A DNA stretch of 64,000 bases from UBA1756 sp045132235 (GTDB lineage: Bacteria; Bacteroidota; Bacteroidia; Bacteroidales; WCHB1-69), in assembly GCA_045132235.1 (NCBI GenBank), contig JBGURX010000038.1:16729-80728 (forward strand), read 5' to 3'. The position numbers and the translations under genes are program-made. The notes beneath the pieces were generated by a model. That model made no database searches, was not told where the DNA came from, and saw only the letters and a list, made by a program, of their open reading frames with translations. Each line of letters starts with the position of its first letter. Within the stretch, counting starts at the first letter, position 1. Shown here one piece after another: positions 46,301 through 51,059 of the stretch.

Positions 46301-48601
46301 TCCGCTGGGGTTGACATTGGCGGTGATATTGGCCGTACCCGAGCACTTCGCTATCGAGATATTGTCCACTGCCGCAGGAGGCTGGGTACCGCCACTGCCG
46401 TCGTTGGCCCACATGAAAACGAGGTAGTAATTGCCCGCTGACACGCTGGGGGTAGCCAGATGGGTTTGCCAGTCGGATGACACATTCAACTTAGAGCCGC
46501 CATCCAAAGAGATCCAGCCACTTGGAGAAGAGCTCATATAGCTATATGAGGAAGTACTACCATCTGGGAGCACACCTGCAGTAAAAGTGGCCGAAGCAGG
46601 AGCCAGCCACACTCTCAAATAGTCATAACTACCCTCACCATAGCCTTTCCAGTCGTAAGATACATTGTATTGTCCTCCCCCAAATGACAACAATTTGGTG
46701 GCATAGGATATTTGAATACTGCCGACAGTGTATGCATTGCTGGATCCACCGTTGTTGGAAATGTAAAGGCTATGGGTGCCACCGTGGTTGGTAGCCGTGC
46801 CGACAACCCATGCATTTGTACTGTTCACGAACTCCCACTGGGGAGAGCTCTCAAAGGTCTCTGTCCAACCATTGTCAACTGAAGTAGCTTCTATCGAGGT
46901 AGTGAAGGAGATAGGGCCTGCCCAGTTGCTCTGCTCACTGCCGCAATTGGAACGGACATAAACCTCATACGATGTCAATGGAGAAAGTCCTGTGAGAGTG
47001 TAAGAAGAGGTAGTGATTCCAGTAACGGTGACGGGGGCACCAGAGCCCATGGCGGAAATATTGACATTGTCAATGCCAAGTCCATAACCATATTCATCGG
47101 TGTGCCTGAAGCCGATTTGACAATTAGCAGCACAAGCGGCTGCAGGGAGTGTAACACTCTGTGTTGTCCACCCAGAATGTGCCGCTGTTGTACTAAAAAC
47201 AGGTCCCTGCCAAGCGCCTCCATTTAAGCGGTAATAAACATATAAGTAATCGATGTCACCACTCCAAGAACGATTCACATAACTGAATGAAAGAGTGGCG
47301 TTAGATGCACCGCTCAGATCCATGGAGGGTGTAATCAGGTAGGTCGTATTACCTGTTGAAGAATGCGTTATCATTGCGTTATAATTTCCCGAAGCGGCAC
47401 CTGTACTTGACGAATAGTCACCCGTACCAACCGACCACGAACTACTTCCAGAACTCGACCAGCCCGAGGGCATGGAACCTCCTTCAAATCCCTCATTCAG
47501 GTATGTGGTGGACGCAACAGTCATATACTGCAAATCGTAACTACTAGCATCTCCCGTCCAACTAACAGAAGCCGTGCTTGACGTTATATTTCCAACAGTA
47601 ACATTGGTAGGTCTTGCGCAGGAAGGTCCTGAACCCGGGGTAATGCAAAGCTTAATATTATTGCGGTATTGTGTATAGGACTTGCTTCCACTAAAAGAAG
47701 TGGTTGAAAGTTCTGGACAATAGCTATCGCTATACCAATGAATACCACTGTAAAAATCTGTTGTGTGTGTACGGAACTTATATGAACTACCTGGATAGCC
47801 ACTGGTTGGGTCATACATACAGACCAGGAGGTTGCTGCTACCATCATACTCAAACGGAGTGGTGAGGTTGATGGTTATCCAGCCCGAACTACTGGCAGAA
47901 AAGGTGCCATTCCATACCAAATCACTGGCTGAAATAGGCTCCATATCGGTGTTGCTTGAAAAAGAAGATCTACTCACATTCTTCATATAAAGCTTTACAT
48001 TCGACATAGAGAAGCTACTGGAATAGTCATAATAGAAGCTGATGGAGTTGATGGTACCCGCTGTCCCTATTTCATCAGGTTTGTAAAGCTGTTGAGTTAG
48101 CGAGTAATTAAAATACATATTGACAGGGTAGTAATAGTAAATAGTTGTACCACTACCAATCGACACCTCATTGTCGCAGTCAGCTGTGGAGCCACCGCCG
48201 CCGCCACCGCCAGGGCAAGTGTAGGTTGCAGGGAATCCACTTCCGCTACTACTGGATACAAGCGTCTGTCCACCAACAGAAACTGTATAAGAAGTCTCAC
48301 CATCCCACGAGCCGGAGGTCCATGTCAACTGAATAGTAGTGCCGGCGGGAATATTAACCGTACCGCTATTTGAGCTACCACTACTGATAGTCAGAGTAGC
48401 AATCGTGGAACTCGTACTTGCATTAATTACATTAATGGCAGCTCCGTTCCATCCGTCACCATAGCTGTCTGTAAGACTATAGCTTAAGGTACACTGTCCC
48501 CGTAAGCTCTGTCCGAAGCCGAAGCACATCAGCATCGCCAACAGCAGGGGGAGTTGGGCAATGCGGGAAGATTTTTTCTGAAAGGATAAAGTTGCTTTCA
48601 T
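31067..48601 (-). CDS. Giant secreted mosaic adhesin with T9SS type A sorting domain (5,844 aa)
   Basis: The start at 48601 gives a signal peptide (residues 1-36, ending LRGQ). Modules in order: a beta domain with SYGDGWNG (about 37-135); a Y-S-L-T-Q-Q module (about 145-320); fibronectin III-like and cleaved-adhesin/MAM-like domains (about 350-760); an InlB-type B-repeat (about 750-830); two near-copies of a cassette with SESCCDHG (about 865-1260); more Y-S-L-T-Q-Q modules, another B-repeat and another cleaved-adhesin domain (about 1365-2560); two ALK/LTK-type glycine-rich domains (about 2660-2920 and 3015-3280); Ig/PKD-like modules (about 3285-4120); Cys-Asp-Ser strand modules alternating with four copies of an unassigned module (about 4130-5750); and the type A sorting domain (about 5770-5844). 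No enzyme domain was seen. A surface adhesin or matrix role is inferred. Confidence 0.92.
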   Translation of the reverse strand: MKATLSFQKKSSRIAQLPLLLAMLMCFGFGQSLRGQCTLSYSLTDSYGDGWNGAAINVINASTSSTIATLTISSGSSNSGTVNIPAGTTIQLTWTSGSWDGETSYTVSVGGQTLVSSSSGSGFPATYTCPGGGGGGGSTADCDNEVSIGSGTTIYYYYPVNMYFNYSLTQQLYKPDEIGTAGTINSISFYYDYSSSFSMSNVKLYMKNVSRSSFSSNTDMEPISASDLVWNGTFSASSSGWITINLTTPFEYDGSSNLLVCMYDPTSGYPGSSYKFRTHTTDFYSGIHWYSDSYCPELSTTSFSGSKSYTQYRNNIKLCITPGSGPSCARPTNVTVGNITSSTASVSWTGDASSYDLQYMTVASTTYLNEGFEGGSMPSGWSSSGSSSWSVGTGDYSSSTGAASGNYNAMITHSSTGNTTYLITPSMDLSGASNATLSFSYVNRSWSGDIDYLYVYYRLNGGAWQGPVFSTTAAHSGWTTQSVTLPAAACAANCQIGFRHTDEYGYGLGIDNVNISAMGSGAPVTVTGITTSSYTLTGLSPLTSYEVYVRSNCGSEQSNWAGPISFTTSIEATSVDNGWTETFESSPQWEFVNSTNAWVVGTATNHGGTHSLYISNNGGSSNAYTVGSIQISYATKLLSFGGGQYNVSYDWKGYGEGSYDYLRVWLAPASATFTAGVLPDGSTSSYSYMSSSPSGWISLDGGSKLNVSSDWQTHLATPSVSAGNYYLVFMWANDGSGGTQPPAAVDNISIAKCSGTANITANVNPSGAGTVSGAGSVSMCGTASLSATPSSSCYVFENWTENGTVVSTDPNYSFTVSSARTLTANFVVNVPTPTSLIVSNLTGRTADISWSGSGSSYNVSYAAMTELASYDFNNGSISGFSNSSSYSWGISSTSPHSGSYCIGSGNGGYASTTSDISLTATFTSTGIISFYSRVSSESCCDHGYFYIDGVQQYSEEGEIDWRQHTYSVAAGTHIFTWSFSKDVSVDNGEDRYYIDDVLLLIPGTPTIVSSSSTSTTLTGLTPETTYLVQVQGICDGNGGTWSSPVTFTTLESCSPPVSLVVGNETAHTADISWNGSGDSYNISYYPIVGAYDFNDGSIDAAFDNNNTYPWSISSVTPHSGAYCLASSSGFVSTSSEISLMATYPVAGTISFYSRVSSESCCDHGRFYIDGEQQLQEEGEIDWRQHTYSVAAGVHTFKWSYDKDGSVNNYEDKFYIDDILMEIPGTPVVVSSNSESTTLSGLDAGTTYLVQVQSVCDGTNSGWSAPVSFTTLETCPVSGLAVSNIGDASADVTWSGNADSYNVQYKLASADSWIDAATNISTTSTSLDNLAFRTTYQVRVQGVCEGEPGSWSSPVTFTTLARVCPTVEVLGSGGSVTNAFLPSESFYDYSLTQQIYTPCEIGGGGTISSISFYNGGETRARQYDIYMKHTAKESFASGSDWIAVTNADKVYSGTSTVSMTAGEWITFELDRAFEYDGVNNLVVVVNDKTGSYSSGMACYVYPADGNQAIYIYQDGTAFNPSSPSSYSGYVTNVKNQLHIGLCDQTSAGTATVSAEVSPSGTGTVSGTGVYAACQDIVILTATSGEGCLGFVNWTENGTVVSTDATYMFRATGDRHLVANFAITAPTNLSADNTTYNSTELLWSGNGESFNIRSVEGDFAIVTLVAGDVWSDGTGYQLLLDPTHSLYGSVIPTSGYLSAACSGNEGIYANFPIKIPANADGDCSTENVVRDNSVTILLPAGTYDWCITNPSPNDKIYIAGANGNRDARANDFVFQAGHTYTFEMFLQSMSDGDGVNLTETTNGINLGTFDALSGVSNPYTLTGLSPETLYGAQVQSVCNGVESDWSDPIYFTTLEMCPTPTNLHVNDLTAWSATLGWDQAGDATSWILEYSTSASFTSTTTQQQVVTENPFTINCLIPGTNYYARVKADCGSDLGQSTNWSNVVSFRPESALATPDEITIGNGTGTTYYGPFNSLWGYSYVEQIYTAAEIGGSGQITSISFNMSSSSTQTNSVDVFMKNVSRSSFADNTDWEPVTAADRVFSGTVTFSQGWTTITLDEPFDYDGNSNLMIGMHEYTSGYSTLYFYYTEATSALISGHSDSYDPNPYNMGSYSGTKYVQNYRLNLKLTLAPASTSVGGAIAEGSSEVCQSAAFTIASLDNGRAESYNWYRDGVLIDNENAHNAYYTISVEELQTLSVGSSYTYTRSILDRCDQSREVESEGSYTITILAPWTYPYENLITDYSTPLYCGASAELTAVEDVEVQHSWFLDAGCTELYATGSTVTLPYLTETTTLWHVAAGLQSACPSSPVSHTVEVNSHPIPSGEDMQAACGQPVTLEVSNPDEAFLYEWSDDANFENTLAQGTALTVTQGEGTYPYYLRSYSNLLQPADYLLNESFEGGVIPANWTRIDNDGDGYRWSLTNAADAAHTGSNFVSSLLYVPTLLSPYLSPDNWLVTPAVYIPEGSQEVSLSWWTMGQNMSTGSTSSTQFKVYVSTTGTSVNDFVNMINSETIVQSAGYQQHVYDLSSYAGRTVYIAFRHQYSSSSTLRVNLDDVTISYRGLGKGCYSQNGTVNLTVAPAQPVQVNGATISCGETATLEVVNPVEGLFYNWYADAQCTQLLHQGTTWELPAIGATTTYYVRAFGLRTTEGIDLVDSVINYSGETFEFVVPHDVNEVTLKLWGAQGGNAVASSSVTRHGGNGGYAVGTLHVEEGERLYVNVGGQGNDGVNGETGRAIEGGFNGGGNGGSASTGNAGYCPGAGGGGATDVRLGGNTVQHRILVAGGGGGASAGGNGGYGGGNACGDGNTNVTGVNGTGATTEMGGTGATGATAGGSGYGGNGGSGYAGGGGGGAGWFGGGGGASGAPNAGAGGGGSGYYTSVLYSPALISGNAAMPNPEGGASITGREGNGVAIISYLAPRYDTLCLIDPTPVIITIQELVQPEVENLQLVCGTPGRLVIDNPDDSYTYIWYSDAACTQEVNRGIYFDLEGGKNIANTTYYVKAYRSLLASSVEGQRDFVFTGDVQGFAIPAEATRITMEVWGADGGNMITDFTEAKGGRGGYSRGTLTQLEGIDSLFVYVGGSVNGHVNNGGYNGGQPASEGIGGGGGGASDISLLHADVNSNDHYFSRLIVAGGGGGSGYMGGNYQVAGGCGGGLAGGIGESGLSGTQEVPGGEGGGQTYSGDHSNNAFGRAYTGVALNGGGGGGGWYGGAAGAGSNINGGGGGGSGYIYTEETAQNYPSGCLLNSNLYLTDAQTLAGSVSVYPAKPDGNTQNGYVRIHYYFPERYLCESQLTEVSVTITAIDRPSIAYVSDENGEPAASNRVCRGSEILLAGQTAYAQSDAEQEQPWLLWMDADNNFLGYSNSGEAFHIEPPYDYASGNNYFFAYAATDLISVSGSFSTNPEELDIYDRDGKGVFVDLTASANLTVDTISFYPRYSDNANNASNVKVYCRLGSCEGAATNSAGWNLVYNGNLHQTQATLCNIPLDNPVEIYAGQKFSFYVMSDANLYFRPYGISSNNTQGIHIGDVLTAPSTNVLKVHAGYGADATASTSDFPSATSNRYFLGNIYYTLTGETQFGCVSENARRFSVRICNPSSVEEMELNATDTIICAGQSATISAVGASQGDITDYVWTSGSCDGVEISRGMESSYASVTVTPTVTTSYFVRLESEVCGATECKSKTIYVLNPADIATIEAPARICARNPLGIATPSFTTYLSELGVTVEAQGWECSQDGVTFQEFTDSVAVSESYNGWWVRYYVTTLCETGYSNAVQITVDSLPVVASLQQPDPMCAPTTFDWDSYVPEIEWHNNSNADTQQGWRLNINGEDVDFNASQEFRYSDTVKAWYYASNGCGEVLSDTITLEFWESPWAENLTALEGAVCAGQTLAVVPPVTHEFGGTIVKGWEYTAVYGSDYYIRFSDDTIIDYGMNNTWVRYYIGNECGAMHTDSVLLLVNDVPTLGELAYSGATYCSGDEFNLETPEVVDDGGLNSLATFWYLSADSALTADNTLTAVDVNNGVDADTWNNMWLRYADTNACGVGYSNAVQISVHPSLHLTVTPAFDTVCLGPSYHLSASSTLEGATFSWSGEGLDAQVGADVNATPAAQGTWVYTVTGYDAENGCSATAEASLRVNLIAKDTTVHICASDLNYVFDPDYYPPTVCDHSGAYTFKYTTDGGCDSVVYLMLDVTYPIERSVRVHYCNNPLQPYVWPVTGEAIGDVTMADTVIYRTQVVPCVSSFSDLDNHACDSIVYSLEFTISNEPYLDVPVADVVMPVNQAASAEFNLRKDCDYPGAQMAISYNLYKNDTLIDIVSDYGSVSISTYMPEVGQQFGDVVRTGTGNVPGNTFSLYNYDYDYFYADYFATLTNTVTASWNEPGEYKLELVVIGMDGGMDYAYTDDHGQVMGGAGSQPNGRIFADIRYINFHVGVVDTMPSLDTVVCERDLPFYEYGTEITGAGYYEVFAGNEGNYQMYPINVTVNTVSYDEFTVTLNDDCSSYTWNGVTYTGVGDFYDTVRYASGCDSLITTLHLLHSTDGSVVIDTAAMACGSFIWDVTGETYTESGNYTTDAPYGDCTATYNLHLTVNSAYSDTLHVTVAPMQLPYAYDDDHIYETEGEYDIVYQRENGCDSILHIVLGTSTTGFDINTVTEAAELGETAQYSVDVTSGGLDNMKVAVDYEIYRNGEILDNVEDFGYVYFSTYYADAHGSFGRQLRTGTGSIPANTFRIMNYYYTYFYLDFLNQAPSQLTARWDLPGDYKIKFYLRGREGGEDYVLTFNQNDPHLVGGGGSTRIAGDLAVDSIVMHYSVDTVYMDLDTVICSTEVPFVYHGHEFTASTEEPQQIEFSDPYQVSDTVVTFTLTVNPAYALFDTAFVCENAPYEDNNFTLSADTIAQVANGANTAVFTLNGQTEAGCDSTVTLTIFLLPLPEVGIYTPGTRVCEGREIVLTATGNADDYTWGPAGTAIVGNDPLQASVTVNETVTIYLTGTNNYLPYAPVIDQPNDQQIIDPDQNQTFEPISDFPFISCSVTDSVVLTAVPVGDTVDYEASVCRGEPYVDDIFNVSADETAETGTYVTMVETGRTDCGIFYARLTLTINPVYNDEFGFAEVSGEVCEGYGYSENGFELTAEEIAELRNMPVTRANTSDWVEDEDGYVVVTYNYDETDNACDSITQLTLHILPTAYADSTVHFCADQDMPFIYSENGQEFEVMGDTTVNVVYAQQAANGCDSIRRVTIVFDPMLTVELFGTEVCANAETAALSLEVSGNADTIRWTIDNETVIGSNVLSLDADQFESAISYSVYAGACVVSENVTIVINENPTLLIDTAICEGTTYVAPDGIEYTSGDDVITGYIPEQEGCDTYFEVNLTINPIYNVTVQESIDVTELPYEWNGLIFESAGSQTVNLTAATGCDSIVTLQLTVTDSHNGEAFMVAEETGENEYSLIAYANSMDQDTKVAIAYSVFKDGELVTNINADCGGELYMGTWLLNNYVGEVVYEPEGTIPGNTFRFSVNYLDYFYMHFLNGRDNKITHSFTEAGEYEIAFALMSRNDGQDQNLTYTFNGHTRNIGGYFSTVGDTLSTANITFTVDAVEEEEGDGTLPTLLVNGYNEATVQSATSTVEMTCEGNGYEPNTQLAVNYVILRGEQPMSTVNNVANIHISTYFPALNTYVGSDLEQGSGNMIENTFSLMNMFNFNYFYLHFMEATNSQINATWNQPGEYQIVFTLVEMERGSDVGIAYNGSQYAGGQSAVSTSTVLSTATVNYSVPASPNGAPMGINDNDLSQLDFYPNPARDIVHVQCTVDGAQLTVTDMSGKVVYAVNGTHTGTIDLNVNGWSAGVYFVNLRDNDKVITKKLVVTK
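31348..31850 (-). repeat. Unassigned module, copy 4
   Basis: About 165 residues containing HISTYFP, ENTFSLMNMFNFNYFYLHF and WNQPGEYQIVFTLVEMERG. It is the fourth divergent copy of one module and precedes the sorting domain. Confidence 0.75.
31870..32362 (-). repeat. Unassigned module, copy 3
   Basis: Contains PGNTFRFSVNYLDYFYMHFL, then FTEAGEYEIAFALMSRNDG, aligned in order with the other three copies. Confidence 0.75.
34208..34710 (-). repeat. Unassigned module, copy 2
   Basis: Contains YFSTYYADAHGSFG, PANTFRIMNYYYTYFYLDFL and WDLPGDYKIKFYLRGREGG, then a GGGGS-type turn. Confidence 0.75.
35340..35843 (-). repeat. Unassigned module, copy 1
   Basis: Contains SISTYMPEVGQQFG, PGNTFSLYNYDYDYFYADYF and WNEPGEYKLELVVIGMDGG. 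It is separated from copy 2 by Cys-Asp-Ser strand modules. Confidence 0.75.
38770..39550 (-). other. ALK/LTK-type glycine-rich domain 2
   Basis: The order EVWGADGGN, GGRGGYSRGTL, LFVYVGG, GGYNGGQP, GGGGGASDI and RLIVAGGGGGSG matches the ALK/LTK glycine-rich family (PF12810). It ends in a seven-glycine run and GSGYIY. Confidence 0.8.
39855..40625 (-). other. ALK/LTK-type glycine-rich domain 1
   Basis: LWGAQGGN, GGNGGYAVGTL, LYVNVGGQG, GGFNGGGNGG, GAGGGGATDVR and RILVAGGGGGAS follow in canonical order, then glycine runs of five and six residues. The DNA is dense in CCG/CCA triplets on the plus strand. Confidence 0.85.
40930..41455 (-). other. Cleaved-adhesin-type domain in the giant adhesin
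   Basis: LNESFEGGVIPANWTRIDND, DNWLVTPAVYIPEGS and AFRHQYSSSSTLRVNLDDV match the cleaved-adhesin module of gingipains and HagA. Confidence 0.8.
42215..42740 (-). repeat. Y-S-x-x-Q-Q/I-Y module, copy 3
   Basis: YSYVEQIYTAAEIGGSGQI, MKNVSRSSFADNTDWEPV and LDEPFDYDGNSNLMIGM align with copies 1 and 2. Confidence 0.75.
43745..43970 (-). repeat. Divergent InlB B-repeat, copy 2
   Basis: VSPSGTGTVSGTG...FVNWTENGTVVSTD...HLVANF matches the divergent B-repeat found in bacterial adhesins. Confidence 0.75.
43975..44505 (-). repeat. Y-S-L-T-Q-Q-I-Y module, copy 2
   Basis: YSLTQQIYTPCEIGGGGTI, MKHTAKESFASGSDWIAV and LDRAFEYDGVNNLVVVV align with copies 1 and 3. Confidence 0.75.
44820..45335 (-). repeat. 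Duplicated cassette (SESCCDHG), copy B
   Basis: Contains RVSSESCCDHGRFYIDGEQQ and EGEIDWRQHTYSVAAGVH, nearly the same as copy A, followed by a fibronectin-like segment. Confidence 0.8.
45480..46010 (-). repeat. Duplicated cassette (SESCCDHG), copy A
   Basis: Contains RVSSESCCDHGYFYIDGVQQ and EGEIDWRQHTYSVAAGTH. It is adjacent to copy B in the protein and points to a fairly recent internal duplication. Confidence 0.8.
46115..46345 (-). repeat. Divergent InlB B-repeat, copy 1
   Basis: VNPSGAGTVSGAG...FENWTENGTVVSTD...LTANF; the WTENGTVVSTD core is shared exactly with copy 2. Confidence 0.75.
47030..47510 (-). other. Cleaved-adhesin/MAM-like domain near the N-terminus of the giant adhesin
   Basis: LNEGFEGGSMPSGW, TTYLITPSMDLSG and IGFRHTDEYGYGLGIDNV follow the cleaved-adhesin pattern. 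Confidence 0.75.
47630..48165 (-). repeat. Y-S-L-T-Q-Q-L-Y module, copy 1
   Basis: YSLTQQLYKPDEIGTAGTI, MKNVSRSSFSSNTDMEPI and LTTPFEYDGSSNLLVCM; about 178 residues. Confidence 0.75.
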
Positions 48602-49110
48602 AGTTGATGGTTTATGATTAATACTAATTTTGATATCTGTATATGGTATATGTTTGTTTTCAGGTTTCACGGATAAGGGCTTATTTTTTTTCGCCAGTTT
48701 GGTCTTTTATCAGTTGTGCTATGATAGTTTTTTAGATTTGATTATCAATTTTTGTTTTGTTGACGCGCTTCAACGCGCCTGTGCGATTTTGTTATATACG
48801 TTTTTCCACTGTTTTAGTTTCAAGTGAATGGATATTTTTTTTCAGCCGATGGGCATGAGCGAGACATGCGTATAGAAAAATCAACATCGGTTTGTGGATA
48901 AAAATGGAGCATCAGAGCGCACAATTGCACCACACAACCCAACGGCGGTCAAAGAACCTGCGTTTACAATGAACGGACAATCAAAAGTTTAGCAAAAGCA
49001 TAAACCTTTCCCATCCAATTCAAAAAAATCGGGTGCAAGATAATAAAAAAATCAATATCATTCCGCAAGCCACGAAAAAAAAGTTCTACACAGGTTTGCA
49101 AGATATTTTA
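48602..49110. other. Long AT-rich intergenic region upstream of the giant adhesin gene
   Basis: About 500 bases between the divergent adhesin and truB genes hold no credible gene. No exact TAnnTTTG box was found on the minus strand, so the adhesin promoter is not identified. A direct repeat ACGCGC-TTCA-ACGCGC lies at about 48762-48777. Poly-A/T runs are frequent near 49020-49082. Confidence 0.6.
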
Positions 49111-49118
49111 TATTTTTG
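49111..49118 (+). promoter_or_regulatory. -7 box of truB-anmK
   Basis: TATTTTTG followed by GCAGCCGCAAAAG, 26 bases before the truB ATG at 49144. Confidence 0.7.
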
Positions 49119-49143
49119 CAGCCGCAAAAGAATCATCCTTCAC

Positions 49144-49857
49144 ATGAAAATCATCCACGCAGCCCGCTTCACCATCGACGAAGAAATCTACCAACAGGAG
49201 GACAACGTGTTTGTGTTCGACAAGCCCTACCAGTGCACCTCCTTCGACCTCGTGTCGAAGGTGAAATGGAACATGAAGCGCCAATTCGGCAAGAAGGTGA
49301 AGGTGGGCCATGCCGGCACCCTCGACCCGTTGGCCACCGGCGTAATGATCATCTGCACAGGCAAATACACCAAACAGATTGAGCAGTACCAGTCGCGGGA
49401 GAAGGAGTACACCGGCACGTTCCGGCTGGGCGAGACCACCCCGAGCTACGACATGGAGAAGGAGGTGGACGCCCACTACCCTACCGAACATATCACCGAA
49501 GAGATGGTGCGGGCGGCAGCCGCCTCGTTCATCGGCGAGCAGCAGCAGGTGCCCCCGCAGTTTTCGGCAGTGCGCATAGCAGGCCGCAGGGCCTTTTCGT
49601 ATGCCCGTCAAGGAGAAGATGTGGAGATCACCCCGCGCAGCATCACCATCAGCGAGTTTGAAATCACCCGCTGCGAGTTGCCCGATGTGGATTTCAGAAT
49701 CGTCTGTTCCAAAGGCACTTACATCCGCTCCATCGCCCGTGACTTCGGCCTGGCGCTGGAGAGCGGCGCACACCTCACGGCCCTGCGGCGCACCCGCGTG
49801 GGCGACTTCCGCGTGGAGGACGCCATCGTGCCCATCCCCATCATCCCCAACGAATAA
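49144..49857 (+). CDS. truB: tRNA pseudouridine(55) synthase
   Basis: Converts U55 of the tRNA T-loop to pseudouridine. The start at 49144 is preferred to an upstream in-frame codon at 49033 because the promoter box lies between them and MKIIHAARF has normal length. The catalytic Asp61 is in VGHAGTLDPLATGV. Further family elements are EYTGTFRLGETTPSYD, QQVPPQFSAVRIAGRRAFSYAR and CSKGTYIRSIARDFG. At 237 residues it is the short bacterial form. anmK begins 12 bases after the stop. Confidence 0.96.
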   Translation: MKIIHAARFTIDEEIYQQEDNVFVFDKPYQCTSFDLVSKVKWNMKRQFGKKVKVGHAGTLDPLATGVMIICTGKYTKQIEQYQSREKEYTGTFRLGETTPSYDMEKEVDAHYPTEHITEEMVRAAAASFIGEQQQVPPQFSAVRIAGRRAFSYARQGEDVEITPRSITISEFEITRCELPDVDFRIVCSKGTYIRSIARDFGLALESGAHLTALRRTRVGDFRVEDAIVPIPIIPNE

Positions 49858-49869
49858 TCCCCTACCCTC

Positions 49870-50943
49870 ATGGAAAAACAGAATTGGAACCATGCCGTCG
49901 GATTAGGCATCATGTCGGGCACCTCGCTCGACGGGCTGGACCTTGCGCTGTGCGAGTTCAGCCGTGAGGCAGAAACATGGAAATACAAGACCATACGTTG
50001 CGAAACCGTTGAGTATGACGCACTTATGCGGAAGCGGCTGCAGGAGGCCGACCGGCTGGGTGCGCTCGAGCTGGTGGCGCTGGACCGCGAGTTTGCGGCC
50101 TATATCGCCGGGCAGGTGGTGAAGTTCTTGGCAGGCAGCCCCGCGCAGCCCGACTTCATCGCATCGCACGGGCAGACGGTGTATCACCAGCCGGAGCGGG
50201 GCATCACGCTGCAGATCGGCAGCGGGGCGGTGATTGCGGCGATGACAGGCATTCCGACGGTTTGCGACTTCCGCACGACGGACGTGGCGCTGGGCGGGCA
50301 GGGCGCGCCGCTGGTGCCGATTGGCGACAAGCTGCTGTTTGGCGGCTATGCGGCCTGCTTGAACTTGGGCGGGTTCTGCAACATCTCGTTCGACAGCGGC
50401 GCGCGGCGGGTGGCCTTCGACATCGCGCCGTGCAACATGCTGCTGAACACCCTTGCGGCGCGCCTCGGGCAGCCTTACGACAAGGGCGGTCTGTACGCCC
50501 GCGACGGCTACTTGGTGGACGCACTCACCGCCCGGCTCAACGCGCTGCCCTACTACGCGCAAGGCGGGGCGAAGTCGCTGGGCAAGGAGTGGTTCGACCG
50601 CGAGGTGCTGCCCCTGCTCAACGAGGCGGGTGCGATGCCGCAGGACCTGCTACGCACGGCCGTGGAGCACATCGCCGTGCAGATAGGCAGAGTGTTGAAT
50701 GACAACCAGATAGCATCGGTGTTGGTGACGGGCGGCGGGGCGAAGAACAGCTACCTGATGGACCGCATCCGGTGGCATGCGCCGAACACCATGGTGGTGA
50801 TTCCCGACGAGGCGACGGTAGATTTCAAGGAGGCGATCATCTTTGCCTTCTTGGGGCTGTTGCGATTGCAGGGCGAATGCAACTGTCTGGCGGATGTGAC
50901 CGGGGCGGTGCGCGACAGCGTGGGCGGTGCGGTGTACCGATAA
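49870..50943 (+). CDS. anmK: Anhydro-N-acetylmuramic acid kinase
   Basis: Cytosolic enzyme of cell-wall recycling that opens the 1,6-anhydro ring of anhMurNAc and phosphorylates it to MurNAc-6-phosphate. The 357-residue protein shows the hallmark GIMSGTSLDGLDLAL, then ASHGQTVYHQP, TVCDFRTTDVALGGQGAPLVP, LNLGGFCNIS and VTGGGAKNSYLMDRI, the kinase-fold nucleotide sites. It is co-oriented with truB and probably co-transcribed. A pair of hairpins and a T run follow its stop. Confidence 0.96.
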   Translation: MEKQNWNHAVGLGIMSGTSLDGLDLALCEFSREAETWKYKTIRCETVEYDALMRKRLQEADRLGALELVALDREFAAYIAGQVVKFLAGSPAQPDFIASHGQTVYHQPERGITLQIGSGAVIAAMTGIPTVCDFRTTDVALGGQGAPLVPIGDKLLFGGYAACLNLGGFCNISFDSGARRVAFDIAPCNMLLNTLAARLGQPYDKGGLYARDGYLVDALTARLNALPYYAQGGAKSLGKEWFDREVLPLLNEAGAMPQDLLRTAVEHIAVQIGRVLNDNQIASVLVTGGGAKNSYLMDRIRWHAPNTMVVIPDEATVDFKEAIIFAFLGLLRLQGECNCLADVTGAVRDSVGGAVYR

Positions 50944-50946
50944 CCG

Positions 50947-51001
50947 CACCCCTATCGGGGTGTCTAACCCAAGACAGCACCCCTATGGGGTGCTTTTTTT
51001 G
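50947..51001 (+). terminator. Tandem hairpins and intrinsic terminator after anmK
   Basis: A first hairpin (CACCCC-TATC-GGGGTG, 50947-50962) is followed by AGCACCCC-TAT-GGGGTGCT (50976-50994) and a run of seven T. Confidence 0.88.
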
Positions 51002-51031
51002 TTTTACAATCTACAATTCAAAAAATTGTTG

Positions 51032-51039
51032 TATTTTTG
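51032..51039 (+). promoter_or_regulatory. -7 box of hicAB
   Basis: TATTTTTG, 20 bases before the hicA ATG, directly next to a palindrome. Confidence 0.65.
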
Positions 51040-51040
51040 C

Positions 51041-51055
51041 AACTGAAATTCAGTT
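51041..51055 (+). promoter_or_regulatory. Probable operator palindrome of hicAB
   Basis: AACTGAA-A-TTCAGTT is a perfect 7+1+7 inverted repeat between the -7 box and the hicA start. HicB antitoxins are known to repress their own operon through such sites, so autoregulation here is inferred. Confidence 0.6.
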
Positions 51056-51059
51056 ACAG

